64,000 bases of DNA from Rossellomorea aquimaris (GCF_020172085.1 NZ_JAIVAT010000008.1:248001-312000); one strand, 5' to 3'. Positions 7,843 to 15,778 are shown, counted from the stretch's first letter. The notes: generated by a model not told the origin, from the sequence alone. A program made the numbers and translations.

Positions 7843-7879
7843 GGTTGTCATTCCCCCCTCCCACTCTTCTTTATACAGT
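7843..7879 (+). promoter_or_regulatory. Putative SigO/RsoA-type promoter of the hydrolase operon (shared motif, copy 2)
   Basis: GGTTGT at 7843-7848, fifteen bases, then CTCTTCTTTATA at 7864-7875 followed by CAGT. Spacing and sequence match the copy upstream of the sigma gene (6390-6426); the spacer between is unlike it, so the similarity is confined to the two elements. Confidence 0.62.
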
Positions 7880-7883
7880 GTAA

Positions 7884-7939
7884 GGCAAACAGAGTGAGAG
7901 AGATTGGGATGGTCTTTCTCCCTCTTCATCCCCTTTGCC
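7884..7939 (+). promoter_or_regulatory. Long leader hairpin before the hydrolase gene
   Basis: GGCAAA pairs with TTTGCC as the base, GGGATG with CATCCC inside, and purine/pyrimidine-rich strands pair partly between. It lies just downstream of the expected transcription start. It has no T run, so it is not a terminator; it may stabilise the mRNA or control translation. Confidence 0.45.
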
Positions 7940-7967
7940 TAGAACGATAAAAAGGGAGCGATGTTGA

Positions 7968-8600
7968 ATGAATTGGACACGAACATTACGACAAGGTGAT
8001 TCTGGCAGTGACGTGAAGGAGCTTCAAATCCGGGTAGCAGGCTGGGCGGCCAGTTCCCCTTCGAAAACGTATGTATCGGTGGATGGGGCATTCGGACCTG
8101 GAACAGAAGCAGCCGTCAAGCGATTTCAAAGCGCGTACAGTCTTTCAGCTGACGGAATCGCGGGACCACAGACACATAGCAAGTTGAATGCCCTTGAAGA
8201 CAGCGATGGATCGACGGTCAACTTTGCATTCAGCGAATTCCACTCCAAGGACGGAAGCGGCTTCTCTGGCGGGAATGTCAGCTCGACTCAAGTGAAAGAA
8301 AATGTACGACGACTCATGTACAAGCTTGAGGCCCTTCGCAAGAAATTGGGGAATCCACCTGTTGTCATCAATTCCGGATTCAGAAGCATCACTCACAACC
8401 GAAACGTCGGCGGTGCGTCCAACAGCATGCATACGTATGGAATCGCAGCAGATGTCGATCCATCGGGAAAAACACCGACTCAAGTGGCAGAAGTCGCTAA
8501 AACATGTGGGTTTAGCGGGATTATCCTATACTCGACTTTCGTTCACAATGACAGCCGCATCGAATACCCGTATGGTGCCGGGTCGTATTACTGGGCGTAA
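7968..8600 (+). CDS. Peptidoglycan-binding and M15-type peptidase (cell-wall hydrolase)
   Basis: A 210-residue two-domain hydrolase. Residues about 1-70 form a peptidoglycan-binding domain 1 (RQGDSGSDVKELQ, VDGAFGPGTEAAVKRFQ, DGIAGPQTHSKL). The remainder is a peptidase M15-like D,D- or L,D-carboxypeptidase/endopeptidase: SGFRS, then SMHTYGIAADV giving the SxHxxGxAxD zinc ligands, and a later His in FVHND. There is no signal peptide, as is usual for phage endolysins and for enzymes released by holins. It is the first gene of a hydrolase-amidase-YvrJ series with the proposed SigO-like promoter upstream. The ATG at 7968 follows GGGAG. Confidence 0.82.
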   Translation: MNWTRTLRQGDSGSDVKELQIRVAGWAASSPSKTYVSVDGAFGPGTEAAVKRFQSAYSLSADGIAGPQTHSKLNALEDSDGSTVNFAFSEFHSKDGSGFSGGNVSSTQVKENVRRLMYKLEALRKKLGNPPVVINSGFRSITHNRNVGGASNSMHTYGIAADVDPSGKTPTQVAEVAKTCGFSGIILYSTFVHNDSRIEYPYGAGSYYWA

Positions 8601-8622
8601 ACATAAAAAAGGGGGAAATGAT

Positions 8623-9165
8623 ATGCCAATCATCGTACTAGATCCAGGCCACGGGGGAAATGATTCCGGTGCGGCTGGAAACGGACTGCAGGAAAAAAAT
8701 CTTACATTGACCATCGGGCTGAAGGTAAAGCAATTGCTGGAGGCAAACTATATCGTTGACGTGCGCTTAACAAGGACATCGGACGTGTTTGTAGAGCTTT
8801 CCGACCGTGCTGACTTCGCCAATGATCTGGGAGCCTCTTACTTCGTATCCCTTCATCACAATGCGGGTGGCGGCACCGGGTTTGAAAGCTACATCTACCC
8901 CGGGACAAGCGCTTCAGAAACAGGCAGGCGTCAGGACGTCTTGCACGTGGAAATCATGAACTTTCTCTCTGGATATGGATTAAGGGACCGCGGTCAAAAA
9001 GAAGCGAACTTTGCGGTTTTAAGAGAAACATCGATGCCTGCGATCTTACTTGAAAATCTCTTTATTGACACCGTAAATGATGCGAATCTATTAAAAGATC
9101 CGACCTTCATCACAGGACTATCAAACGCAATTGCCACTGGCATCGGGAAGGCATTGAAACTCTAG
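8623..9165 (+). CDS. N-acetylmuramoyl-L-alanine amidase (Amidase_3)
   Basis: A 180-residue zinc amidase that cleaves the bond between MurNAc and L-alanine. LDPGHGGNDSGA near the N terminus holds the first zinc His, GLQEKNLTL the Glu ligand, SLHHNAGGG the second His, and AILLENLFI the catalytic Glu, so the domain is complete. No signal peptide and no wall-binding domain are visible, unlike typical CwlC/LytC autolysins; an endolysin-like enzyme fits better. GGGGG precedes the ATG at 8623, 22 bases after the preceding stop; the longer upstream frame overlaps the M15 gene and is not real. It probably acts together with the preceding peptidase. Confidence 0.88.
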   Translation: MPIIVLDPGHGGNDSGAAGNGLQEKNLTLTIGLKVKQLLEANYIVDVRLTRTSDVFVELSDRADFANDLGASYFVSLHHNAGGGTGFESYIYPGTSASETGRRQDVLHVEIMNFLSGYGLRDRGQKEANFAVLRETSMPAILLENLFIDTVNDANLLKDPTFITGLSNAIATGIGKALKL

Positions 9166-9196
9166 CAGAAAACTCTGATTCAAAGGAGGGGCACAA

Positions 9197-9349
9197 ATGG
9201 ATTATTCCGTATTCGTTCAATTACTTGGTAATTTCGGATTTCCCATTGCCGTTACACTCTTTCTATTAGTGAAGCTTGAGAAGAAGTTGGAGCAGCTCGA
9301 ACTTGCCATTCACGCGTTATCAAAGTCTTTGAATGAAAATCGTAAATAG
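9197..9349 (+). CDS. YvrJ family small membrane protein
   Basis: A 50-residue protein with the YvrJ pattern: LLGNFGFPIAVTLFLLVKLE, one membrane helix, then a basic/acidic amphipathic tail (KKLEQLELAIHALSKSL). In B. subtilis yvrJ belongs to the SigO locus, which supports the sigma assignment upstream. Size, single helix and position right after two signal-less hydrolases also resemble small holins such as BhlA, so it could help the hydrolases cross the membrane; that role is inference. AAAGGAGGGG precedes the ATG, 31 bases after the amidase stop. Confidence 0.8.
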   Translation: MDYSVFVQLLGNFGFPIAVTLFLLVKLEKKLEQLELAIHALSKSLNENRK

Positions 9350-9387
9350 CTGGAGAAATCTAGTATTTTCAAACAGGCATTCAGCGC

Positions 9388-9420
9388 ACCTCCTGCATAC
9401 ACCATAGTAGGAGGTGTTTT
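9388..9420 (+). terminator. Hairpin serving as terminator and covering a ribosome site
   Basis: CACCTCCT (9388-9395) pairs perfectly with AGGAGGTG (9409-9416) across a 13-base loop and runs into TTTT. It fits a terminator for the hydrolase-YvrJ operon. The right arm is also the only Shine-Dalgarno sequence for the next gene. Confidence 0.65.
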
Positions 9421-9422
9421 CT

Positions 9423-10370
9423 ATTAAAAAAATCATTCTATTTTCAGATACCGGTATAGATGATGCGATTGCCTTAATCTATGCCTTGAAGAATCCCGAC
9501 ATCGATGTAATGGCCGTTGTCAGTGGATTCGGTAATACAGACCGTAACAAAAGCTACCGGAATGCAACCTATCTATTAAACTTATCAGGCCACGGTGAAA
9601 TACCGGTCATTGCCGGGAGCACCAGGCCACTATCTGGACAAGAACCTGAGTTTTTCCCTGATATTCACGGGGTGGAAGGACTTGGCCCTCTGTCCCCGCC
9701 AGTTCCTGAAGAACGATATCGGAACAAAACCAATTTCAGCAAGCTGTTTCAGTTGATCAAGAGCAACCCCGGTGAAATCACGATTGTAAATGTAGGCAGG
9801 TGTACGTCCCTTGCCATCGCTTGGCTATTGAGTCCGGAAATTATGAACCTCGTAAAGGAAACCTATATCATGGGAGGGGCCTTTCTCGTACCAGGGAATG
9901 TCACGGAAGTAGCCGAAGCGAATTTCTATGGGGATGCAGTGGCTGCAGATATTGTGTGCAGGCTATCCCCGAATCTGACAGTCATCCCTTTGAATGTCAC
10001 AAGAAAAGCCCTTCTCACACCTGCACAAGTGGATTTCATCGATTCGAAAGCAAAGACACCGTTGGATCAACTCATCAAACCGCTTCTGGACTTTTACTAT
10101 GAAGCCTATCAACAGTTGGAACCGGGAATAGAAGGGACCCCTCAGCATGACCTCTCTGCCGTCATGGCTGCTGCTTGTATCGACGGGCTGTTCACCTACG
10201 ATAAACGGGACATACGCGTCCAGCATGAAGAAAGCTATGCAAATGGGCTGAGCATCGCAGATTTCAGACCGGGAAGCATAAACTGCTTTGGGACAGGCTG
10301 TTCACGGATTGCTGTTGAGATCGATGAGGATATATTCCTTACAAATATGTTAGATATTTTAACTAGATGA
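9423..10370 (+). CDS. Inosine/uridine-preferring nucleoside hydrolase family protein
   Basis: A 315-residue ribonucleoside hydrolase that splits nucleosides to base and ribose. The N-terminal FSDTGIDDAIALIYAL gives the calcium-binding DDA region, VSGFGN follows, NVGRCTSLAIAW is the mid-family motif, and HDLSAVMAA the late His-Asp motif. Start choice is unusual: the family begins MKKIILFSD, which corresponds here to ATT at 9423, preceded by a perfect AGGAGGTG. The only standard upstream start, GTG at 9414, lies inside that ribosome site and would add MFS ahead of the IKK. I prefer ATT, with GTG as the alternative. It is monocistronic with a terminator. Confidence 0.82.
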   Translation: MKKIILFSDTGIDDAIALIYALKNPDIDVMAVVSGFGNTDRNKSYRNATYLLNLSGHGEIPVIAGSTRPLSGQEPEFFPDIHGVEGLGPLSPPVPEERYRNKTNFSKLFQLIKSNPGEITIVNVGRCTSLAIAWLLSPEIMNLVKETYIMGGAFLVPGNVTEVAEANFYGDAVAADIVCRLSPNLTVIPLNVTRKALLTPAQVDFIDSKAKTPLDQLIKPLLDFYYEAYQQLEPGIEGTPQHDLSAVMAAACIDGLFTYDKRDIRVQHEESYANGLSIADFRPGSINCFGTGCSRIAVEIDEDIFLTNMLDILTR

Positions 10371-10376
10371 CCAAAA

Positions 10377-10416
10377 AAACATGAGGCCAGTATTCACATA
10401 GGCTTCATGTTTTTTA
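10377..10416 (+). terminator. Terminator of the nucleoside hydrolase gene
   Basis: AACATGAGGCC pairs with GGCTTCATGTT (one G-T pair), with T-rich sequence following. Confidence 0.85.
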
Positions 10417-10480
10417 TTTTTTAAAGCGTATAGGACAATCTTGGATCCGGGAAGCCTTAGAGTAAGGAGGCGATGTATAC

Positions 10481-10579
10481 ATGGATACATTCGAAGTATT
10501 ATCTCTGATGCTCAGCTTTGGGATGTTTGTAATCGCGATTCTGAAATATAAAGACAATGATGAAAATAAACATTCATAA
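10481..10579 (+). CDS. Holin-like small toxin of a possible type I toxin-antitoxin pair
   Basis: A 32-residue peptide: a short acidic start (MDTFEVLS), one membrane helix (LMLSFGMFVIAIL), then a charged tail (KYKDNDENKHS). The pattern FE-LS-M-FGMF-IA is that of the putative holin-like toxins of Bacillales, relatives of TxpA/BsrG-type toxins that depolarise the membrane and are held down by an antisense RNA. A very strong AAGGAGG lies ten bases before the ATG, and a terminator begins at the stop codon. An antisense RNA from the minus strand over 10550-10650 would be expected but cannot be proven by eye. Confidence 0.68.
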   Translation: MDTFEVLSLMLSFGMFVIAILKYKDNDENKHS

Positions 10580-10608
10580 ACACGCTCTTGCAGCGTGTTA
10601 TTTTTTTT
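10579..10608 (+). terminator. Terminator of the small toxin gene
   Basis: AACACGCT pairs with AGCGTGTT around a five-base loop, followed by A and eight T residues. Confidence 0.9.
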
Positions 10609-10640
10609 GCCAAAAGCCTTTCCAACAATCGATTAGGAAG
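10609..10640 (-). terminator. Possible terminator of the sugar dehydrogenase gene
   Basis: Read on the minus strand, GCCTTCC pairs with GGAAAGGC (one bulge) and is followed by TTTT. It lies shortly after the dehydrogenase stop at 10653. Confidence 0.5.
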
Positions 10641-10652
10641 GCGTTCAACACT

Positions 10653-11744
10653 CTATTCTTCATTCATCAGCGAATTCAAATCCACTTCATACAACTTATC
10701 ATCATGTTCTCTTGGGATTCCCCGTCCATCGGTGTTGTTGGATACAAAGTACAGGGTGTCCCCTTCCACCAATACATCCCTGATACGCCCGAAACCGGTG
10801 AGCAAATCGGATACTTGTTGAGTTCCTGTATTAAATCGCTTCACGCTTTGACCGGCGAGGGACGCGAATAGTAAATCCCCTTTCCAGAAGTCTGCTCCTG
10901 ACGGGGCCCATGACGGCTCTCCTGAATGGGCCAAGGGTGAAATGAGCGATTTTTCCTTTTCATCTCCGGTTATTTTCGGCCATCCATAATTGTGTCCAGC
11001 CTCGATCAGATTGATTTCATCAAACCCATTCGGACCATGTTCGGTGTCATAAAGCTCTCCATCCTGATCCCAGGCGAGGCCTTGGGGATTTCGGTGACCG
11101 TAGCTATAAACATATGAATCGTCAAAGGGATTATTGGACGGTATGCCTCCATCCAGTTTCATTCGAAGGATTTTCCCTCCCAAGTAAGTGAGATCCTGTG
11201 CCTTATCCTGTTTGGTGGCATCCCCCGTGGTCATGTAGAGCATGTGGTCGGGGCCGATTTCAAGCCTGCCTCCCTGGTGGTACTGACCGCCTGGGATACG
11301 GTCCAATATTACTTTTTCCTCGGACCACTGGTTTTCCCTCCGCTTTAGTACGACGACCCTGTTGTAAGGATCCCCTGCGTCATCATACGTGTAATAAGCA
11401 AAGGCCAGTTGATTCATTTTGAAATCTGGATGGAGCACAAACCCTAACAATCCCGCTTCTGGACGTGCAGATAAAGTCCTGGACAGATTGGTTTTTATAA
11501 CAGATTTTTTCCCATCCTTTATTTCAACAATTCCTCCGGTGCGCTGTGTGATATAGATTCCATCACCAAGCTTCTGGATGGACCAGGGAATGGAGAGGTT
11601 TTGCGCGACCACTTCGCTCTCCACGCTCGGTTTTGTGACGGATCGACTTTCTTCCTGCTGCCTATCTGGCTGTCCGAATGAGCATGCACTGAGTAACAAA
11701 CTTTGACTGATGATCAACACGAGCCAACTCATTTTGGGTTTCAT
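10653..11744 (-). CDS. PQQ-dependent sugar dehydrogenase-like lipoprotein
   Basis: A 363-residue lipoprotein of the soluble glucose/sorbosone dehydrogenase (GSDH) beta-propeller family. The signal peptide ends with lipobox LSAC near residue 21. Family marks include IPWSIQKL, EAGLLGFVLHPDF (Gly-Leu-Leu-Gly), YHQGGRLEIGPDHMLYMTTGD and YGHRNPQGLAWD with TEHGPNGFDEIN. Homologues such as YliI oxidise aldoses, or have unknown substrates, on the outer face of the membrane; whether PQQ is available in this organism is unknown. AGCAGG precedes the ATG. It is monocistronic and minus-strand. Confidence 0.85.
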   Translation of the reverse strand: MKPKMSWLVLIISQSLLLSACSFGQPDRQQEESRSVTKPSVESEVVAQNLSIPWSIQKLGDGIYITQRTGGIVEIKDGKKSVIKTNLSRTLSARPEAGLLGFVLHPDFKMNQLAFAYYTYDDAGDPYNRVVVLKRRENQWSEEKVILDRIPGGQYHQGGRLEIGPDHMLYMTTGDATKQDKAQDLTYLGGKILRMKLDGGIPSNNPFDDSYVYSYGHRNPQGLAWDQDGELYDTEHGPNGFDEINLIEAGHNYGWPKITGDEKEKSLISPLAHSGEPSWAPSGADFWKGDLLFASLAGQSVKRFNTGTQQVSDLLTGFGRIRDVLVEGDTLYFVSNNTDGRGIPREHDDKLYEVDLNSLMNEE

Positions 11745-11802
11745 TCTACCTGCTCCCCTTGTTCGCTTTTTTAACCAGTATGGACAACCGAAGACAATCT
11801 CA

Positions 11803-12672
11803 TTACTTTGCCGGCTGTTGAATTACTTCTTGTATCGCCTTGGCCACACCGTCCTCTTTGTTCGTTGCCGTGATGAATGGACAGAATTCTTTCACCTGAT
11901 CAAGGGCATTCCCCATGGCAACCGGTCTTCCGACGACTTTCATCATCGATAGGTCATTTAGATTATCTCCCATGGCCATGGCATTTTCCGCTGACAGTCC
12001 CTTGTCATTCAGGAGCTTCTCCAGCGCGACTCCTTTTTGGGCTTCGATACTGTTCACTTCAATATTTTCTTTACCGGAAGAGCTAATGGCGATGTCTGAC
12101 AGTTTATTAAGTCGACTGTTGGCCTCTGCCAATTGCTTCTCATCAAAAGAGAAAACAAGAAATTTGTAAACAAGCTGGGATTCATCTTCGAAAAGAACAC
12201 CATAATCGTCCACAAGTTTGATATGACCTTTCTCGAATCGTTCCCGTGCCGCTTGTCTTACCTGTTCTTCCGACACATTCGGGTTGGCTGTCGTGAAAAT
12301 GTCAACGATCAATTCAACTCCCATGTCATAGTTTTCTGTATAGGTTCCCCTGTCTGTGTATATCTCAAAATAAATGCCGGTTTCATTCAGGACATCGGAA
12401 ATTTCTTTCGCTCGTGTTGATTCAATTCCGGCCTGATAAACGATTTCTCCTTGTTTATTCCGAACCTCTGCCCCATTGGCACAAACGATATCGCATGAGA
12501 TACCGGCATCCTCAATGACAAAGCGTGCTTCTTCATACGATCTGCCGGTCGCCACGACGACTTCGATTCCTTGCTGTTGTGCCTCCAGGATGGCTTGTTT
12601 ATTCGCTTCACTGATTTCCTGATTTTCATTTAATAATGTACCGTCCATATCTGTCGCAATGAATGTGATCAT
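11803..12672 (-). CDS. Cof-type HAD-IIB phosphatase
   Basis: A 289-residue HAD superfamily hydrolase of the Cof/YidA subclass that dephosphorylates sugar phosphates or flavin/nucleotide metabolites. DMDGTLLN is motif I with both Asp residues, VATGRSYEEA motif II, and GDNLNDLSMMKVVG motif IV, with the preceding Lys in EAQKGVALEKLL. The C2-type cap lies between. Paralogues are numerous in bacilli, so substrate cannot be assigned. AGGAAGGTG precedes the ATG. Confidence 0.87.
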   Translation of the reverse strand: MITFIATDMDGTLLNENQEISEANKQAILEAQQQGIEVVVATGRSYEEARFVIEDAGISCDIVCANGAEVRNKQGEIVYQAGIESTRAKEISDVLNETGIYFEIYTDRGTYTENYDMGVELIVDIFTTANPNVSEEQVRQAARERFEKGHIKLVDDYGVLFEDESQLVYKFLVFSFDEKQLAEANSRLNKLSDIAISSSGKENIEVNSIEAQKGVALEKLLNDKGLSAENAMAMGDNLNDLSMMKVVGRPVAMGNALDQVKEFCPFITATNKEDGVAKAIQEVIQQPAK

Positions 12673-12832
12673 TCGTAAACACCTTCCTGTTGTTGAATTT
12701 TCTTAATTTAGCCATTGTATCATGAAACATTTATCGTTTTATACTGAATAACCTCCTGTTGAGGAATATACTGGGTGATTTAGGGTATGAGTATAAAAAG
12801 GACGTTCGTTTATTATTTCAGGAGGTTTTTTC

Positions 12833-14341
12833 ATGGGTAATCGTACATACTTGAACAAAGTGTTTTGGATTTCAGCTATTATTGTGTCCATCTTAGTTGT
12901 ATTTGGCGCTTCTTTTCCGAAACTTTTTGCAAAGGGAGCGAATGCAGCCTTTGGTTTCACTACTTATTCGTTTGGATGGTTTTATCTTGCTGCCGTGTTT
13001 TTCTTCGTTCTGTTCCTCCTTTTCCTTATGGGGAGCAGGTATGGAAAGGTACGTCTCGGAAAGGATGATGAACGCCCCCAATACCCTTTCTTCACCTGGA
13101 TTGGGATGTTATTCTCGGCAGGGTTCGGTATCGGGCTTGTCTTCTGGGGCATTGCAGAACCGATGAGTCATTTCTTTGAAACCCCGATCCCGGGTGTGGA
13201 GGCACAGACGGAAGAAGCCGCGCGTCTTGCCATGGGCTATGCCTTTTTCCACTGGGGTGTCAGTCAGTGGTCGGTCTTTACGATTGTCGGGTTGATCATT
13301 GCCTACTTTCAATTCAGGAAAGGAGAAAATGGACTCGTTTCCACTTCCCTCACTCCCATGATCGGTCAGCATAAAGGCTCAAACGGGATTAAAAATACGA
13401 TTGATATCCTCGCGGTCATCGCCACGGTCATGGGTGTAGCGACTTCACTGGGACTCGGAATCCTGCAGATCAACGGCGGGCTTGGGTCCGTTTTTGGACT
13501 CGGCAGTGGTACAATGACTCAACTGGTGATTGTGTTCATCCTGCTCATCCTCTATTTAGCATCCTCCACAACAGGACTTGATAAAGGAATCAAGTGGCTC
13601 AGCAACCTCAATTTATCCCTTGCCCTGATTCTGATGCTCTTTGTCTTTATCGTCGGTCCGACGGTGTTTATCTTAAATACGTTCACCCTTGGAATCGGGG
13701 ATTATATCTCCAATTTCATCCGCTACAGTCTCCGCCTGACACCTTACCAGGGAGGAACATGGGTACAGGACTGGACGATTTTCTATTGGGCTTGGGCCAT
13801 CGCATGGTCTCCATTTGTCGGTGCCTTTATCGCCAGGGTCTCAAGGGGTCGGACGATCAGGGAATTTATCGTAGGGGTGCTCGTCGTTCCACCGCTGATT
13901 GCGCTTATGTGGATCGCCGTATTTGGCGGCACAGCCCTGCACCTGGACCTATTCAGCGGAACTTCGATTGCAGAAGGAGTCAATAAGGATGTCACGAGTG
14001 CCTTATTTTCAACCTATGGTGAGCTTCCCTTTACAATGGTCCTGTCCGTTTTATCCATTCTATTGATCTTTACGTTTCTCATTACTTCAGCTGATTCAGC
14101 AACGTATATATTAAGCAGTATGACGACGGAAGGAAGTTTAAATCCGCCGATGATCGTGAAGATCGTCTGGGGCGTTTTGATTGCTGCCATTGCAGCCGTG
14201 CTGCTTGTGTCGAGTGGACTGGAGGGACTACAGACCGCTTCTCTTGTTTCAGCATTGCCCTTTACGGTGATTCTGATCTTGATGTGTGTGACGTTATTCA
14301 GGCTTCTTCGGAAAGAAAAGCCCCGCTCGGTAAAGAAATAA
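12833..14341 (+). CDS. BCCT family glycine betaine/choline-type transporter (OpuD-like)
   Basis: A 502-residue betaine-choline-carnitine transporter with twelve membrane helices, using sodium or proton gradients for osmoprotectant uptake. FGIGLVFWGIAEPMSHF and FFHWGVSQWSVFTIVGL carry the betaine-binding aromatic residues; WTIFYWAWAIAWSPFVGAFIARVSRGRTIREF is the family signature with the Trp box (quoted as landmarks, spanning about residues 310-341). Length matches B. subtilis OpuD (about 512). The C-terminal tail is short, which suggests limited osmosensing by the tail. AGGAGG precedes the ATG. Glycine betaine is the likely substrate, unproven. Confidence 0.82.
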   Translation: MGNRTYLNKVFWISAIIVSILVVFGASFPKLFAKGANAAFGFTTYSFGWFYLAAVFFFVLFLLFLMGSRYGKVRLGKDDERPQYPFFTWIGMLFSAGFGIGLVFWGIAEPMSHFFETPIPGVEAQTEEAARLAMGYAFFHWGVSQWSVFTIVGLIIAYFQFRKGENGLVSTSLTPMIGQHKGSNGIKNTIDILAVIATVMGVATSLGLGILQINGGLGSVFGLGSGTMTQLVIVFILLILYLASSTTGLDKGIKWLSNLNLSLALILMLFVFIVGPTVFILNTFTLGIGDYISNFIRYSLRLTPYQGGTWVQDWTIFYWAWAIAWSPFVGAFIARVSRGRTIREFIVGVLVVPPLIALMWIAVFGGTALHLDLFSGTSIAEGVNKDVTSALFSTYGELPFTMVLSVLSILLIFTFLITSADSATYILSSMTTEGSLNPPMIVKIVWGVLIAAIAAVLLVSSGLEGLQTASLVSALPFTVILILMCVTLFRLLRKEKPRSVKK

Positions 14342-14347
14342 CTTTCG

Positions 14348-14383
14348 GCGTCTGCACTCGTTAAAAGAGTCAGGCGCTTTTTT
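14348..14383 (+). terminator. Terminator of the BCCT gene
   Basis: GCGTCTGCACTC pairs with GAGTCAGGCGC (small mismatches), followed by six T residues. Confidence 0.85.
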
Positions 14384-14464
14384 CAATTTACAGAAATTGA
14401 AAGGGTTTTCATGTATTCCTATAGAACACTAGTAAAGGTGTACATTTATAGGAGGGGGATTAAG

Positions 14465-15778
14465 ATGAAAGGACTTATTTCATTATCAAACAGAATCATG
14501 CAGCGTTATTTGCCCGATCCATTTTTATTTGTTGTCATCTTAACGTTGGCCGTGTTCGGTCTCGGCCTTATTTTCACGGATAGTTCTAGTCTTGAGATGG
14601 TTCAATACTGGGGGAATGGTTTCTGGAGCCTGCTTGCCTTCTCCATGCAGATGGTGCTTGTCCTTGTGACCGGGTATGTGCTCGCGAGCAGCCCATTGTT
14701 TAAGCGGTTCCTCGGTTTCCTCGCTTCCTTTGCGAAGTCTCCGGGTTCCGCCATCGTGTTTGTGACCGTCGTTTCCATGATCGCCAGCTGGATCAACTGG
14801 GGATTCGGACTTGTCATCGGGGCCCTGTTTGCAAAAGAATTGGCCAAACGGGTCAAAGGGGTCGATTACCGATTGCTGATCGCTAGCGCTTATTCAGGGT
14901 TTGTTGTCTGGCATGCAGGATTCTCCGGGTCGATTCCGTTGTCGATTGCGACAGAGGGGCACCCATTCCAAGATTTGATCGGTGTCATTTCAACGAATGA
15001 GACCATTTTTGCTACATCCACACTCATCATTGTAGCAGCACTTTTCATTATCCTTCCGATCACAAACAGAATGTTAATGCCTTCTAAAGATGAGACGATC
15101 ACAGTAGACCCCGAGCTCTTTAATGAGACGGCTGTCACACTGGAAAAGGAAGCCATGACACCTGCCGATCGTTTGGAAAACAGTATGATTCTTTCCATTG
15201 TAGTTGCGGTACTCGGAATTGCGTTTTTGTTTTCTTACTTTGTTAAAAATGGGTTCGCCCTTAATTTAGATATCGTGAACTTTTTATTCTTATTTCTCGG
15301 AATCCTGTTTCACGGGACCCCGAAGCGTTTCCTTACTGCAGTACAAGAAGCGATCAAAGGGGCCAGCGGGATTGTCATTCAATTCCCTTTCTATGCCGGG
15401 ATCATGGGGATGATGACTGCCTCGGGACTTGCTGTCGTCATGAGTGAAGCCTTCGTGTCGATTTCGAATGACGTGACGTTTTATTTCTTTGCCTTCCTGA
15501 GTGCAGGGATTGTCAATTTCTTTGTTCCTTCCGGCGGTGGACAATGGGCCGTTCAGGCTCCGATCATGATCGATGCCGCCCAAACCCTTGATGCTTCGGT
15601 CGCCAAGACAGCCATGGCCGTCGCATGGGGGGATGCATGGACCAACTTGATCCAGCCGTTCTGGGCCTTGCCTGCTCTCGCAATCGCGGGACTGAAGGCG
15701 AAGGATATTATGGGCTATTGTGTCATCATCCTTGTCATTAGCGGGATTGTCATTTCTCTTGGATTACTATTCTTATAA
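14465..15778 (+). CDS. atoE: AtoE-like short-chain fatty acid transporter
   Basis: A 437-residue membrane protein of the AtoE (short-chain fatty acid permease) family, with about eleven hydrophobic segments. Landmarks: QRYLPDPFLFVVILTL at the N terminus, WINWGFGLVIGALFAKEL, ASAYSGFVVWHAGFSGSIPL, and the C-terminal FFVPSGGGQWAVQAPIM plus WGDAWTNLIQPFWALP. It probably imports acetoacetate, butyrate or similar acids. The ATG at 14465 follows GGAGGGGG; the longer frame from 14411 has no ribosome site. It stands alone here, with no CoA-transferase gene beside it. Confidence 0.87.
   Translation: MKGLISLSNRIMQRYLPDPFLFVVILTLAVFGLGLIFTDSSSLEMVQYWGNGFWSLLAFSMQMVLVLVTGYVLASSPLFKRFLGFLASFAKSPGSAIVFVTVVSMIASWINWGFGLVIGALFAKELAKRVKGVDYRLLIASAYSGFVVWHAGFSGSIPLSIATEGHPFQDLIGVISTNETIFATSTLIIVAALFIILPITNRMLMPSKDETITVDPELFNETAVTLEKEAMTPADRLENSMILSIVVAVLGIAFLFSYFVKNGFALNLDIVNFLFLFLGILFHGTPKRFLTAVQEAIKGASGIVIQFPFYAGIMGMMTASGLAVVMSEAFVSISNDVTFYFFAFLSAGIVNFFVPSGGGQWAVQAPIMIDAAQTLDASVAKTAMAVAWGDAWTNLIQPFWALPALAIAGLKAKDIMGYCVIILVISGIVISLGLLFL

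Noticed and set aside
8302..8622. Longer N terminus for the amidase
   Set aside because: It would overlap most of the M15 gene in another frame. The ribosome site and family start at 8623 are clear.
12756..12787. SigB promoter upstream of the BCCT gene (GTTGAG ... GGGTAT)
   Set aside because: The spacing of 19 bases is too long and the -35 is poor.
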